Positions 9,184 to 16,321 are shown, counted from the stretch's first letter. The stretch is 64,000 nucleotides of DNA from Neisseria subflava (GCF_024205745.1 NZ_CP073117.1:1736001-1800000), one strand, 5' to 3'. Notes: generated by a model not told the origin, from the letters alone. Made by a program: numbers and translations.

Positions 9184-10815
9184 TCATTTAAATATCCCCC
9201 ATTCCAATCCAAATCGCTGTAAATATTTCCTCAATCGGTCGCTGTCATTGACTTTTGCCCTTTCTGTTCGGGAGACGTTGAACAATGCACGACCGGCAGC
9301 GGCCATGTTGGGGTGTTTGCGGCATTCGTCGATGACGTGTTGCAGTTGTAGTTTGTCAAACAAATCCAATGTGTCCCAATCGACTTTATCGGGGTAGTCT
9401 TGTGATTTTTCAGACGGCCTGTTATGTAGGAGGCCGTCTGAAAAGGGTTCTTCCGACCATAACCATTTGAGGCGTTCGATTTCGGCTTGGACTTGTTCTA
9501 CCTGTATCCTGCCTTGCGGCGCAAGCGTGGCCAGGCGCATGATGCTGGCGGCTAGGTCGCGGAAGTTACCGCGCCATGGGGCTTGGTTGGAGTGGGCGAA
9601 GTCGAGGTAGACGGATAGGGCTTCTTTGTTGAAGCGGGTGGTTCGGCCGAGTTCTTGTGAGGCTAGGGCGAGCTGGTGTTCGACGTTGGGTTCGATGTCT
9701 TCGCGGCGGTTGGCGAGTGCGGGCAGTGGGTAATTCCAGATGTTGATGCGGGCGAACAGGTCTTCGCGGAAGCGTCCGGCGCGGATTTCGTGGCGTAAGT
9801 CGCGATTGGTGCCGGCGATGAGTTGGAAGTCGCTTTTGACTTCGCTGTCGCTTCCGACGGGATAAAAGTGTTTTTCTTCAATGGCTTTGAGCAACATGGC
9901 TTGCTCGTCTAAACCCAATTCTCCGATTTCGTCTAAAAATAATACGCCGCCGTCGGCAGTTTTCAGATAGCCTTCACGTTTTTCTGCGGCGCCTGTAAAG
10001 GCGCCTTTTTTGTGGCCGAACAGGGCAGATGCTGCGCCGTCGCCGCGAAGGGTGGCGCAGTTTACATCGATAAATGTGCCTTTAATCAGATGGCGTGCTT
10101 TTTTCAATTCAAAAATTCTGCGTGCCAGCATGGATTTGCCTGCACCTGTGGGGCCGGAAAGTAGAATGGGGGAAGGGGAATTGAGTGCGACCTGTTCGAT
10201 TTCGGCAATCATGCGGTTGAAGGTGGCGTTTTGGGTGGAAATGTCGCTTTTCAGGTAGCGCACTGCGTCATCGCGTACAGCGGCAAGGCGTTCTGCCAGT
10301 ACGTCGTAACGAGCCAAGTCTAAATCGATGATTTCATAATTTCCAACATCGCCTGAAATCATGCTGCGTCTTTGATTTTTCGGTGGCGCAGTCTGGAGCA
10401 ACACCCCCGGAATTTGACGCGATTCCACCAATAAGAACAGGCAGATTTGGGCAACGTGTGTACCTGTGGTAATGTGGGTGAGATAGGTTTCTTCTTCAAT
10501 ATTAAATGTATAGCCTGCTGCCCAGTCGTGCAGTTTGGTATAAACCTCGGAAAAATCCCACGGGTTTGCCAGCTCCATAGGTACGAGATTGACGACTGTG
10601 TGCGGCGATGCCTGCTGAATATCGGCTTTTACATGATCTGCCAGTTCGCGGTATTTCTCCGCATAAAACAGCTCCATACGGTCAAGATGAAAATCTTGAC
10701 GCTGATTCATGGCGACATTCGGCCGCCATTTCAACCAACGCTCTTGATTGAAACCTTTATCCAGCACTGTACCGAGAAAGCTGATGGCGACTTGTTTTTT
10801 AGGGTTGGTATTCAT
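9184..10815 (-). CDS. rtcR: RtcR, sigma-54-dependent activator of an RNA-repair operon
   Basis: 543 residues in three parts. The N-terminal region (about 1-185; start AISFLGTVLDKG, then LTHITTGTHVAQICLFLL) matches the RtcR-type CARF-like sensor domain. The central AAA+ domain has Walker A GPTGAGKS (220-227), the sigma-54-contacting loop GAFTGA (271-276) and Walker B GGVLFLDEIGEL. A Fis-type helix-turn-helix occupies about the last 60 residues. It activates sigma-54 polymerase in response to an RNA-derived signal; in enterobacteria the target is rtcBA or rsr-yrlBA-rtcBA. Here it is divergent from a sigma-54 promoter at 11048 that drives a Y-RNA array and rsr. An inverted pair of uptake sequences lies inside the coding region before the HTH (9407-9444). 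The start is the ATG at 10815, 10 bases after a GAAGG. Confidence 0.95.
   Translation of the reverse strand: MNTNPKKQVAISFLGTVLDKGFNQERWLKWRPNVAMNQRQDFHLDRMELFYAEKYRELADHVKADIQQASPHTVVNLVPMELANPWDFSEVYTKLHDWAAGYTFNIEEETYLTHITTGTHVAQICLFLLVESRQIPGVLLQTAPPKNQRRSMISGDVGNYEIIDLDLARYDVLAERLAAVRDDAVRYLKSDISTQNATFNRMIAEIEQVALNSPSPILLSGPTGAGKSMLARRIFELKKARHLIKGTFIDVNCATLRGDGAASALFGHKKGAFTGAAEKREGYLKTADGGVLFLDEIGELGLDEQAMLLKAIEEKHFYPVGSDSEVKSDFQLIAGTNRDLRHEIRAGRFREDLFARINIWNYPLPALANRREDIEPNVEHQLALASQELGRTTRFNKEALSVYLDFAHSNQAPWRGNFRDLAASIMRLATLAPQGRIQVEQVQAEIERLKWLWSEEPFSDGLLHNRPSEKSQDYPDKVDWDTLDLFDKLQLQHVIDECRKHPNMAAAGRALFNVSRTERAKVNDSDRLRKYLQRFGLEWGIFK
9407..9444. repeat. Inverted uptake-sequence pair inside rtcR
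   Basis: TTTTCAGACGGCCT (9407-9420) and AGGCCGTCTGAAAA (9431-9444) form a perfect 14-bp stem with a 10-base loop. It is translated as part of the linker between the AAA+ domain and the C-terminal HTH (around residues 457-470, FSDGLL...RPSEK). Confidence 0.9.
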
Positions 10816-11047
10816 GTTCAGACGGCCTTCAAATTATTTTTTCCAATACAAATTTGCCGTTTACTTAACTGCAAGTGTTTGTCCAAATCATCGAATCTCA
10901 TCATATATCCTTGTGTATTTTATTTTCTATAAAGCTATCTATAAATATATTTTCAGCATTTTACGCTTCTTGCTGATAAAAGCTACTTTAAAATATATTT
11001 TCTTTATATTCAATTAATTAAAAATTATTTTTATAAAAATTTTATTC
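10816..11047. promoter_or_regulatory. AT-rich divergent control region between rtcR and the sigma-54 promoter
   Basis: This 232-base stretch has no supported gene and becomes strongly AT-rich from about 10900 to 11047. Position and composition fit an upstream activating region where RtcR binds and DNA bends to reach sigma-54 polymerase at 11048, and it should also hold the rtcR promoter. A single uptake sequence abuts the rtcR start. I could not fix an RtcR operator by eye. Confidence 0.5.
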
Positions 11048-11064
11048 TTGGCACGCTGTTGGCT
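11048..11064 (+). promoter_or_regulatory. Sigma-54 (RpoN) promoter of the Y-RNA/rsr operon
   Basis: TTGGCACGCTGTTGGCT matches the RpoN consensus TTGGCACG-N4-TTGCW with the invariant GG (-24) and GC (-12) at correct spacing and one mismatch in the -12 box. The predicted start, 12-13 bases after the GC, falls at about 11076, exactly where the first RNA module begins. A neighbouring RtcR activator is the expected partner. Confidence 0.88.
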
Positions 11065-11075
11065 AAGTTGTGAAT

Positions 11076-11153
11076 GTAACGATACAGCAGATGCTTCGGG
11101 AAATACAGTTACCGGAGAAAAATTTTCCGTAAATTTAGTTGTTGTGTGGTTAC
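11076..11153 (+). ncRNA. Y-RNA-like module 1 (no tRNA-mimic part)
   Basis: The ends pair over about 14 positions, 5' GTAACGATACAGCAG with 3' TTGTTGTGTGGTTAC (one mismatch, several G-U). After the 5' strand comes ATGC, a purine-rich step and TACA (ATGCTTCGGGAAATACA), the motif shared by all seven modules and the candidate Ro/Rsr-binding helix. It starts at the predicted sigma-54 transcription start. Structure was judged by eye. Confidence 0.65.
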
Positions 11154-11154
11154 A

Positions 11155-11245
11155 GGGCGAATGCCAACAAGACTACATTTGGATTAACAGGTTCGAATCC
11201 TGTCTCGTCTGATAGACGTTGAACGTCTTGTTTATTTAGTCGCCC
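11155..11245 (+). ncRNA. Y-RNA-like module 2 with tRNA T-arm mimic
   Basis: 91 bases closed by GGGCGA (11155-11160) and TCGCCC (11240-11245). The shared motif ATGCC...ACTACA follows the 5' strand. It contains a perfect T-arm mimic, CAGG-TTCGAAT-CCTG, at 11188-11202, then two small hairpins (GTCT/AGAC and GACGT/ACGTC), but no D-arm. It is closely related at both ends to module 6 (11703-11772). Confidence 0.75.
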
Positions 11246-11256
11246 ACCCTTTTCCA

Positions 11257-11404
11257 ATATGGCAGGCAAATGCCTAGGGAAACTACAACATGGATACCCT
11301 TATGTCGCAGGTTCGAGTCCTGTCTCTGTTGTTCAAAATAGCAGAGTAGCTCAGTTGGTAGAGCCAAGGCATGTTTCCCTGAAAAACTTGTTGCGTGCCA
11401 TATT
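11257..11404 (+). ncRNA. Y-RNA-like module 3 (YrlA type) with permuted tRNA mimic
   Basis: 148 bases. The outer stem AATATGGCAGGCAA pairs with TTGCGTGCCATATT, 13 of 14 positions. Inside the stem, in order, are the shared ATGCC...ACTACA motif, a T-arm (CAGGTTCGAGTCCTG), an acceptor-like hairpin (CTCTGT with GCAGAG) and a D-arm (GCTC-AGTTGGTA-GAGC). T-arm before D-arm is a circularly permuted tRNA whose anticodon arm is replaced by the Y stem, as described for bacterial YrlA RNAs. It has no anticodon arm and so is not a tRNA. Confidence 0.85.
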
Positions 11405-11412
11405 ATTTTTAC

Positions 11413-11494
11413 GGCAGTAGGTGGATGCTCGGAGAGGGTACATTAACTTATCACGTTAAAACCGTTTCTCTTCATGTTTATCCGCTACGCTGCC
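11413..11494 (+). ncRNA. Y-RNA-like module 4 (no tRNA-mimic part)
   Basis: 82 bases. GGCAGTAGGTGGAT pairs with ATCCGCTACGCTGCC, with a small bulge. The shared motif reads ATGCTCGGAGAGGGTACA. The internal part pairs as GAGAG...CTCTTC with an A-rich loop. It is clearly homologous to module 7 (11776-11856). A single uptake sequence follows at 11503. Confidence 0.72.
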
Positions 11495-11547
11495 CACATT
11501 CGAGGCCGTCTGAAATATTCAGGCGGACCGATATAAAAACCGTTTTC

Positions 11548-11693
11548 GGTACATTCGGCAAATGCCGGAGGAATTACAGCCTGTAACGCTCGAGGTCGCG
11601 GGTTCGAATCCCGTCTCTGCCGCCAACTATGGCAGAGTAGCTCAGAGGATAGAGCGCGTAAAAATTTCTCCACTCTTTGTTGCCCAATGTGCC
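11548..11693 (+). ncRNA. Y-RNA-like module 5 (YrlA type) with permuted tRNA mimic
   Basis: 146 bases. The outer stem GGTACATTCGGCAA pairs with TTGCCCAATGTGCC. The shared motif is ATGCCGGAGGAATTACA. A T-arm (CGGG-TTCGAAT-CCCG), a 7-bp acceptor-like hairpin (CTCTGCC/GGCAGAG) and a D-arm (GCTC-AGAGGATA-GAGC) follow in permuted order. It is the second copy of the module 3 type, diverged enough that compensatory changes can be seen in the outer stem. Confidence 0.85.
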
Positions 11694-11702
11694 ACCCCTT
11701 AT

Positions 11703-11772
11703 GGGCGAATGCCATTAGGATTACATTCCTTTTCTGCTAAAACCTGAATGATCCTAGTAAATCTAGTCGCCC
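11703..11772 (+). ncRNA. Y-RNA-like module 6 (no tRNA-mimic part)
   Basis: 70 bases closed by GGGCGA and TCGCCC. ATTAGGAT also pairs with ATCCTAGT. The shared motif is ATGCCATTAGGATTACA. It resembles module 2 at both ends but has lost the T-arm insert. Confidence 0.72.
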
Positions 11773-11775
11773 TAC

Positions 11776-11856
11776 GGCAGTAGGCGGATGCCCGGAAGAG
11801 AATACATTAGCTTTCAGTTAAAAACGCTTCTCTTCATCTTTAGCCGCCATACTGCC
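11776..11856 (+). ncRNA. Y-RNA-like module 7 (no tRNA-mimic part)
   Basis: 81 bases. GGCAGTAGGCGG pairs with CCGCCATACTGCC. The shared motif is ATGCCCGGAAGAGAATACA. It is the homologue of module 4, with covarying stem differences (GGTGGAT there, GGCGGAT here). It is the last module before the rsr leader. Confidence 0.72.
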
Positions 11857-11865
11857 ACCCATTCA

Positions 11866-11907
11866 AGGCCGTCTGAAAAACAAAGCTAAAACAAGTTCAG
11901 ACGGCCT
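11866..11907 (+). terminator. Uptake-sequence hairpin between the Y-RNA array and rsr
   Basis: AGGCCGTCTGAA (11866-11877) and TTCAGACGGCCT (11896-11907) form a perfect 12-bp stem with an 18-base loop and no strong T run. It may partly terminate transcription, setting RNA modules above rsr mRNA, or mark the 3' end for processing. That role is inferred. Confidence 0.5.
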
Positions 11908-11935
11908 CAAACCAACAATATGAAAGAAAATGAAA

Positions 11936-13504
11936 ATGGCTAATACTACCTTGTTTCAATCGATTAAAAACCGTTTTACTAAAACCGATACCTATAATGA
12001 AGCCGGCGGCATCGCCTACACGCTGACGCCCAAACAACAGCTCGCCCAGCTTGCGGCTACCGGTTGTCTGAACAATACCTTCTATGCCGATGCCCAAAGT
12101 CAGCTTGACCAAGTGTTGAAATTGGCAGAAAGCCTGGATGCCGAGTTTATCGCCAAAACTGCCGTATATGCTCGTCAAAAAGGTTTTATGAAAGATATGC
12201 CTGCGCTGTTGCTTGCCGTGTTGGCGCAAAAAGACGTGAACATGCTCGCCCGCGTATTCGACCAAGTAGTGGACAACGGTAAAATGTTGCGTAACTTCGC
12301 ACAAATTATCCGCAGCGGCGCAGTCGGTAGAAAATCTTTCGGCAACCGTCCGAAAAAACTGATGCAAACTTGGCTTTTGACCGCCACCGAAAAACAACTG
12401 TTGAACGCCGCCGTCGGCAATTCGCCGTCGCTGGCAGACGTGGTCAAAATGGTGCACCCCAAACCGCGTGAAGCATGGCGTGCCGCATGGTTTGCATGGC
12501 TGATCGGCAAACCGTACGACCGCGAAGCATTGCCGCCCATTACCCGCGCTTTTGAAGACTACAAACAAAGCCGAGAAGGCGCATTGCCCAACGTTCCCTT
12601 CCAAATGCTTACAGCTTTAGACTTGAACAGCGGCGACTGGGCGCAAATCGCCCGCAACGGCTCATGGCAGCAGGTTCGTCAAAACCTGAACACTTTCCTG
12701 CGCCACGAAGTGTTTGAGAAAAGTAAAAACATCAAAATGGTGGCGGAAAAATTGCGTGACGAAACAGCCATTGCTCGCGCCCGCGTGCTGCCTTACCAGT
12801 TGCTGACCGCGTATCAGGCGACATCTGACCAAATGCCGTTTGAAATCCGCGAAGCCCTGCAAGATGCGATGGAAACCGCCGTACAAAACGTACCGGCAAT
12901 CCAAGGCAAAGTCGTGGTTTGCCCGGACGTCTCCGGTTCCATGCACAGCCCGGCTACCGGCTATCGCGGCAGTGTGTCCACCAAAACCCGCTGCATCGAC
13001 ATTGCCGCGCTCGTGTCCGCCGCTATGTTGCGTACCAATCCGCAAGCCCGCGTGATACCGTTTGAACAAATCACGGTAAACGTAAAGCTCAACCCGCGCG
13101 ACAGCATCATGACCAACGCCGAAAAACTCGCTAATGTCGGCGGCGGCGGAACGGCTTGCAGCGCACCGCTCGCCCTGTTGAACCGTGAAAAAGCCGACGT
13201 GGATTTGGTCGTCATCGTATCAGACAACGAAAGTTGGGCAGATGATAGCCAACGATGGGGCGCAACAACCAGCCTGATGAAAGAGTGGAATATTCTGAAA
13301 CGACGTTGCCCTGAAGCCAAACTCGTTTGCCTGGATATCCAGCCTTACACTACGGCTCAAGCACGAAACCGTCAGGATATCTTGAACATCGGCGGCTTCT
13401 CCGACCAAGTATTCTCCCTGATTGGTTCCTTTGCCGAACGAGGTATGGGTACAGATTTCTGGGTAGAAGAGATTGAGAAAACCGAGCTGGCGGCGGTAAA
13501 TTAG
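11936..13504 (+). CDS. rsr: Rsr, bacterial Ro60 orthologue (TROVE plus vWA domains)
   Basis: 522 residues from ATG 11936 (MANTTLFQ); an ATG two codons upstream is possible. The N-terminal TROVE/HEAT ring (about 20-330) includes GGIAYTLTPKQQLAQLAATG near the start and the AVYARQKGFMKDMPALLLA helix. The C-terminal von Willebrand A domain has a complete MIDAS start DVSGSMHSP near residue 328 and DNESW near 430. Ro60-type rings bind Y RNAs and the ends of misfolded RNAs, and in Deinococcus and Salmonella link Y RNA to PNPase. Its position just after seven Y-RNA-like modules and in a sigma-54/RtcR-controlled unit supports that role. It is followed by an inverted pair of variant uptake sequences at 13511. 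Confidence 0.95.
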   Translation: MANTTLFQSIKNRFTKTDTYNEAGGIAYTLTPKQQLAQLAATGCLNNTFYADAQSQLDQVLKLAESLDAEFIAKTAVYARQKGFMKDMPALLLAVLAQKDVNMLARVFDQVVDNGKMLRNFAQIIRSGAVGRKSFGNRPKKLMQTWLLTATEKQLLNAAVGNSPSLADVVKMVHPKPREAWRAAWFAWLIGKPYDREALPPITRAFEDYKQSREGALPNVPFQMLTALDLNSGDWAQIARNGSWQQVRQNLNTFLRHEVFEKSKNIKMVAEKLRDETAIARARVLPYQLLTAYQATSDQMPFEIREALQDAMETAVQNVPAIQGKVVVCPDVSGSMHSPATGYRGSVSTKTRCIDIAALVSAAMLRTNPQARVIPFEQITVNVKLNPRDSIMTNAEKLANVGGGGTACSAPLALLNREKADVDLVVIVSDNESWADDSQRWGATTSLMKEWNILKRRCPEAKLVCLDIQPYTTAQARNRQDILNIGGFSDQVFSLIGSFAERGMGTDFWVEEIEKTELAAVN

Positions 13505-13510
13505 CCAAGG

Positions 13511-13550
13511 GGTCGTCTGAAAATAGGGTTGCAACGTTTTCAGACGACCT
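13511..13550. terminator. Variant uptake-sequence hairpin after rsr
   Basis: GGTCGTCTGAAAA (13511-13523) and TTTTCAGACGACC (13537-13549) pair perfectly. The core is GTCGTCTGAA, the form reported for the N. mucosa group, not the GCCGTCTGAA used elsewhere here. Confidence 0.75.
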
Positions 13551-13576
13551 TACCGATAAAAGATTGAGTGGCAAAC

Positions 13577-14155
13577 ATGAATGCTGACGAACTTGTCCTG
13601 ATTGAAACCTTTCCCGCAGCCTTGCGGCACGAAGCAGAAACGCTGATTTCGCGGCAGCCCTACCGCAGCCGCTTGCCCGTCCGCCAAGGGGAAACCGTTG
13701 TTTCAGACGGACAGAAAATCCGTCTCATCAGCCGTCAATATATTGTTTTTCATCCAACAGGGAACGAGGTTCGGCAACTGATGGCACACTGTCTGAATAC
13801 CCGCCATCATGACGGTCATGTTCGCGAACGGTATTTCAAACCGCTGCTCGCTGCCGGACAGCCTGAGTTCGTCCTGCCTTTTGCCGCACAGTTGCTCGGC
13901 GAATACGTTTTGCCGATACAATTTGACGTTGCCGTATTTTTCGAGAACAACGCCGCTGCTATAGCACGCTTTTTCGCTGGCAACCCGCTTTATTGGCAAA
14001 AGCAGAAAAACCGCATCCGCAGCTATTGGCATTGTTATCACAGCAGCCGTTATCCCGATTGGCAAAGTTATCCCGTCCGTTTGCTGGCGGAAGAAATCGA
14101 TAAGGAAATCGCCAGTATTGCTTTCAGACGGCCTCCCGCACCAAACGCCGTCTGA
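13577..14155 (+). CDS. Unknown protein between rsr and the RNA ligase
   Basis: 192 residues from the ATG at 13577; a GTG at 13568 would add three residues. I do not recognise a family. It is soluble, with no signal peptide or membrane segment. His/Tyr/Arg-rich stretches occur near residues 70-85 (CLNTRHHDGHVRERYFKPLL) and 145-165 (RIRSYWHCYHSSRYPDW). The repeated aromatic/basic content could suit RNA contact, but that is a guess. The last codons run through an uptake sequence (FRRPP). It sits in the same direction between rsr and the kinase-ligase, with gaps of 72 and 26 bases, so it is probably part of the RtcR-controlled RNA-repair unit. Confidence 0.8.
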   Translation: MNADELVLIETFPAALRHEAETLISRQPYRSRLPVRQGETVVSDGQKIRLISRQYIVFHPTGNEVRQLMAHCLNTRHHDGHVRERYFKPLLAAGQPEFVLPFAAQLLGEYVLPIQFDVAVFFENNAAAIARFFAGNPLYWQKQKNRIRSYWHCYHSSRYPDWQSYPVRLLAEEIDKEIASIAFRRPPAPNAV

Positions 14156-14157
14156 AA
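14122..14157 (+). repeat. Inverted uptake-sequence pair overlapping a stop codon
   Basis: TTTCAGACGGC (14122-14132) pairs with GCCGTCTGAAA (14147-14157). The right arm supplies the TGA stop of the upstream gene. The ligase gene starts 24 bases later, so this hairpin could attenuate its expression. Confidence 0.7.
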
Positions 14158-14181
14158 ACCCAAATAAGGAAACCAAACACT

Positions 14182-15660
14182 ATGCAAAAATTCATCTTAA
14201 TCCGCGGTCATCAAGGTTCTGGAAAATCGACATTTGCCGAACAAAAAGCCGCCGAATTTAAAGCGCAGTATCCGGATGCGGAAGTTGTCCGTATTGAAAA
14301 CGATTTGTTCATTACCGATGAATACGGTGAGTATTGCTGGTCGGGCGAAGCGGTGGATAAGGCGCAAAAACGCGGTAATGCTTTGATGACTGAAACCTTG
14401 AGACTTGGACGCCAAAATCCGAATCGAAATATTTTGATCATTCATTCCAATACCAACCAAAAAGCTTCGCGTTGCCGTCATTTGTTGGATCAGGCGGAGA
14501 AAAGCGGTTTCGAAACAGAGGTCTATCGACTGCACAATTTCTATCCCAACCTACACGGCGTAAAAGAGCATGACGTGTTGGCGGCGTATATCAAGTTGAA
14601 CCAAAATCGAGTGGCAAACGAAATCCACATTGAGACCGTGCAACCGGCAAATGCGGAGCAGTTAGAAAAAATCGAACAGATGCAGGCCATTGAGCATAAG
14701 CCGCTGGTGTTTGATGAGGCGCAGCAAACCTTTGTGACCGATCATTATCTGCAACACGGCAGCCACAACTTTACCGCCAAAGCATCCAAGCGTTATCCCG
14801 AATTACGCGTGTTGAAATACGCACGCAGCGTGTTCTATAACAACCGCTTTGATGATGCGCTACTGGAAATGCGCGGTTTGATTATCGACGCGCATAATCG
14901 AATCATCGTGCGCCCGTTTAAAAAAGTGTTCAATTATTCGGAGCGTATTGCCAAAGGCAGCCGTTACCCGATCCGAATCGGCGATGAGAGATTGGTGGAC
15001 GCGGTGGTGAAAGTAAATGGCTTCCTTGGTTGCTGTACTTTCGTCTCGCTTTCAGACGACCATCCGTCTAAAGGCGCGGCGTTTGACGGCAAAGTGCTGT
15101 ATTCGACTACCGGCTCGCTTGATAGCGCGTTCGCGGACATGACCACCGCACACTGCGCGCAATACGAAACCCTGTTCCGCGCTTATCCGAATCACACTTT
15201 TTTGTTTGAAATCACAGACGCGAAAGACGTGCACATCATCCGCGAAGAATTGGGCGAGACCTTAATCGGCTGCATTGAGGTGGCAACAGGCCGTCAGTTT
15301 ACTGAAGCCGAATTGGACGAAATCGGCAAACAATACGGCGTTCGCCGTCCAGAAATGCTGAAAAACATCACATTCGGCGAGCTGAAAGGCCGTCTGAAAA
15401 ACGTGGAACACGAAGGCTTTATGGTGTTTGATGCTCAAACCGGCGAAATGCTGTTCAAACTCAAATCGCCGTATTACCTGATTTCCAAGTTTTTAGGACG
15501 AAGCAACGAGGGCAATATCGGCCGCAAACTCGACAAACGCCATGTTGATGAAGAGTTTTATCCTTTAATCGACTACATCCACGAGCATCAGGAAACATTC
15601 AATGCTATGTCGGAATTGGATAAGATTGCGTTTATTCAAGCGTTTTTGAAGCAGTTGTAA
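14182..15660 (+). CDS. Fused polynucleotide kinase and T4 Rnl1-like RNA ligase
   Basis: 492 residues. The N-terminal P-loop kinase has GHQGSGKST at 9-17 and a likely LID/Arg region (IIHSNTNQKASRCRHLL near 86-102). The C-terminal half is a nucleotidyltransferase: RGLII near 231, VRPFKKVFNY at 243-252, motif I KVNG with the lysine to be adenylylated at K277, a motif IIIa-like FLFEITD, motif IV EGFMVF, and motif V FKLKSPYYL. Together this suggests 5'-phosphorylation and ATP-dependent ligation of broken RNA. No 3'-phosphatase or cyclic-phosphate-opening domain is evident, and neither RtcA nor RtcB is nearby. The gene closes the rsr locus. A variant uptake sequence (TTCAGACGACC) lies inside near 15050. 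Confidence 0.9.
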   Translation: MQKFILIRGHQGSGKSTFAEQKAAEFKAQYPDAEVVRIENDLFITDEYGEYCWSGEAVDKAQKRGNALMTETLRLGRQNPNRNILIIHSNTNQKASRCRHLLDQAEKSGFETEVYRLHNFYPNLHGVKEHDVLAAYIKLNQNRVANEIHIETVQPANAEQLEKIEQMQAIEHKPLVFDEAQQTFVTDHYLQHGSHNFTAKASKRYPELRVLKYARSVFYNNRFDDALLEMRGLIIDAHNRIIVRPFKKVFNYSERIAKGSRYPIRIGDERLVDAVVKVNGFLGCCTFVSLSDDHPSKGAAFDGKVLYSTTGSLDSAFADMTTAHCAQYETLFRAYPNHTFLFEITDAKDVHIIREELGETLIGCIEVATGRQFTEAELDEIGKQYGVRRPEMLKNITFGELKGRLKNVEHEGFMVFDAQTGEMLFKLKSPYYLISKFLGRSNEGNIGRKLDKRHVDEEFYPLIDYIHEHQETFNAMSELDKIAFIQAFLKQL

Positions 15661-15753
15661 GGCCGTCTGAAAAAATGCTATATGCTTGTGTTAGTATAGC
15701 GCTGGCGGATGGAGTGTTTCATCTGCCATACTTTTAGTGAATAAGGAAAAACA

Positions 15754-16314
15754 ATGAAAAAAACAAGTATCGTTAGGAAACTGATGCTCGCCATCGCTAT
15801 GCTTCCGTTAGCTGTTCAAACTGCGCAGGCTGAGGAGTTTGGGTCTTTCGGCGCTCCGCCTAAAGGCTTCAAAGTCGGCTATCAAACCGCGCAAAATGGT
15901 GTGACATTGATAGAACTTGTGCCGCAGAAACAGACTGTGGAAGACTGGACGCAAATGGTCACGCTGCAATCCATGGCAGGTATGAAACCGGGTGTTGAGC
16001 AGTTTTTCGGCAATCTTTCAGCCTCATGGCAGAATGCCTGTCCGCAAAGTAGTGTCACCCCAATAACGGCAGGTGAAGAAAACGGCTATCCATTCGCTTT
16101 GGTGATGTTGTTTTGTGCCAACAATCCGCAAACCAGCAAACCTGAATTTACTTGGATAAAAGCCGTACAAGGTAACGAAGCTTTGTACGTGAAGCAATAT
16201 GCTTTCCGTTACGAGCCGACGAAAGCCGAGTTGACCAATGCCGTCATGCATTTGCGCAATTTACGCGTCTGCGACAACAGCGCAGGACATCCTTGCAATA
16301 AAAAAGGAAAATAA
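15754..16314 (+). CDS. Secreted protein of unknown function
   Basis: 186 residues with a clear signal peptide: basic start MKKTSIVRK, hydrophobic core LMLAIAMLPLAV, and cleavage probably after AQA near residue 26. The mature part is small, has four cysteines (CPQSS, FCANN, CDNS, CNKK) that could form two disulfides in the periplasm, and ends in a basic tail. I do not recognise the family. The start follows AAGGAAAAACA. A single uptake sequence upstream (15661) ends the RNA-ligase unit. Confidence 0.8.
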   Translation: MKKTSIVRKLMLAIAMLPLAVQTAQAEEFGSFGAPPKGFKVGYQTAQNGVTLIELVPQKQTVEDWTQMVTLQSMAGMKPGVEQFFGNLSASWQNACPQSSVTPITAGEENGYPFALVMLFCANNPQTSKPEFTWIKAVQGNEALYVKQYAFRYEPTKAELTNAVMHLRNLRVCDNSAGHPCNKKGK

Positions 16315-16321
16315 GCGTTTA

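Noticed and set aside
11180-11660. tRNA genes, suggested by GGTTCGAATCC T-loops and TAGCTCAG D-arms
   Set aside because: T-arm comes before D-arm, no anticodon arm exists, and the pieces are enclosed by longer stems with the Y-RNA-like motif. They are tRNA mimics, not tRNAs.
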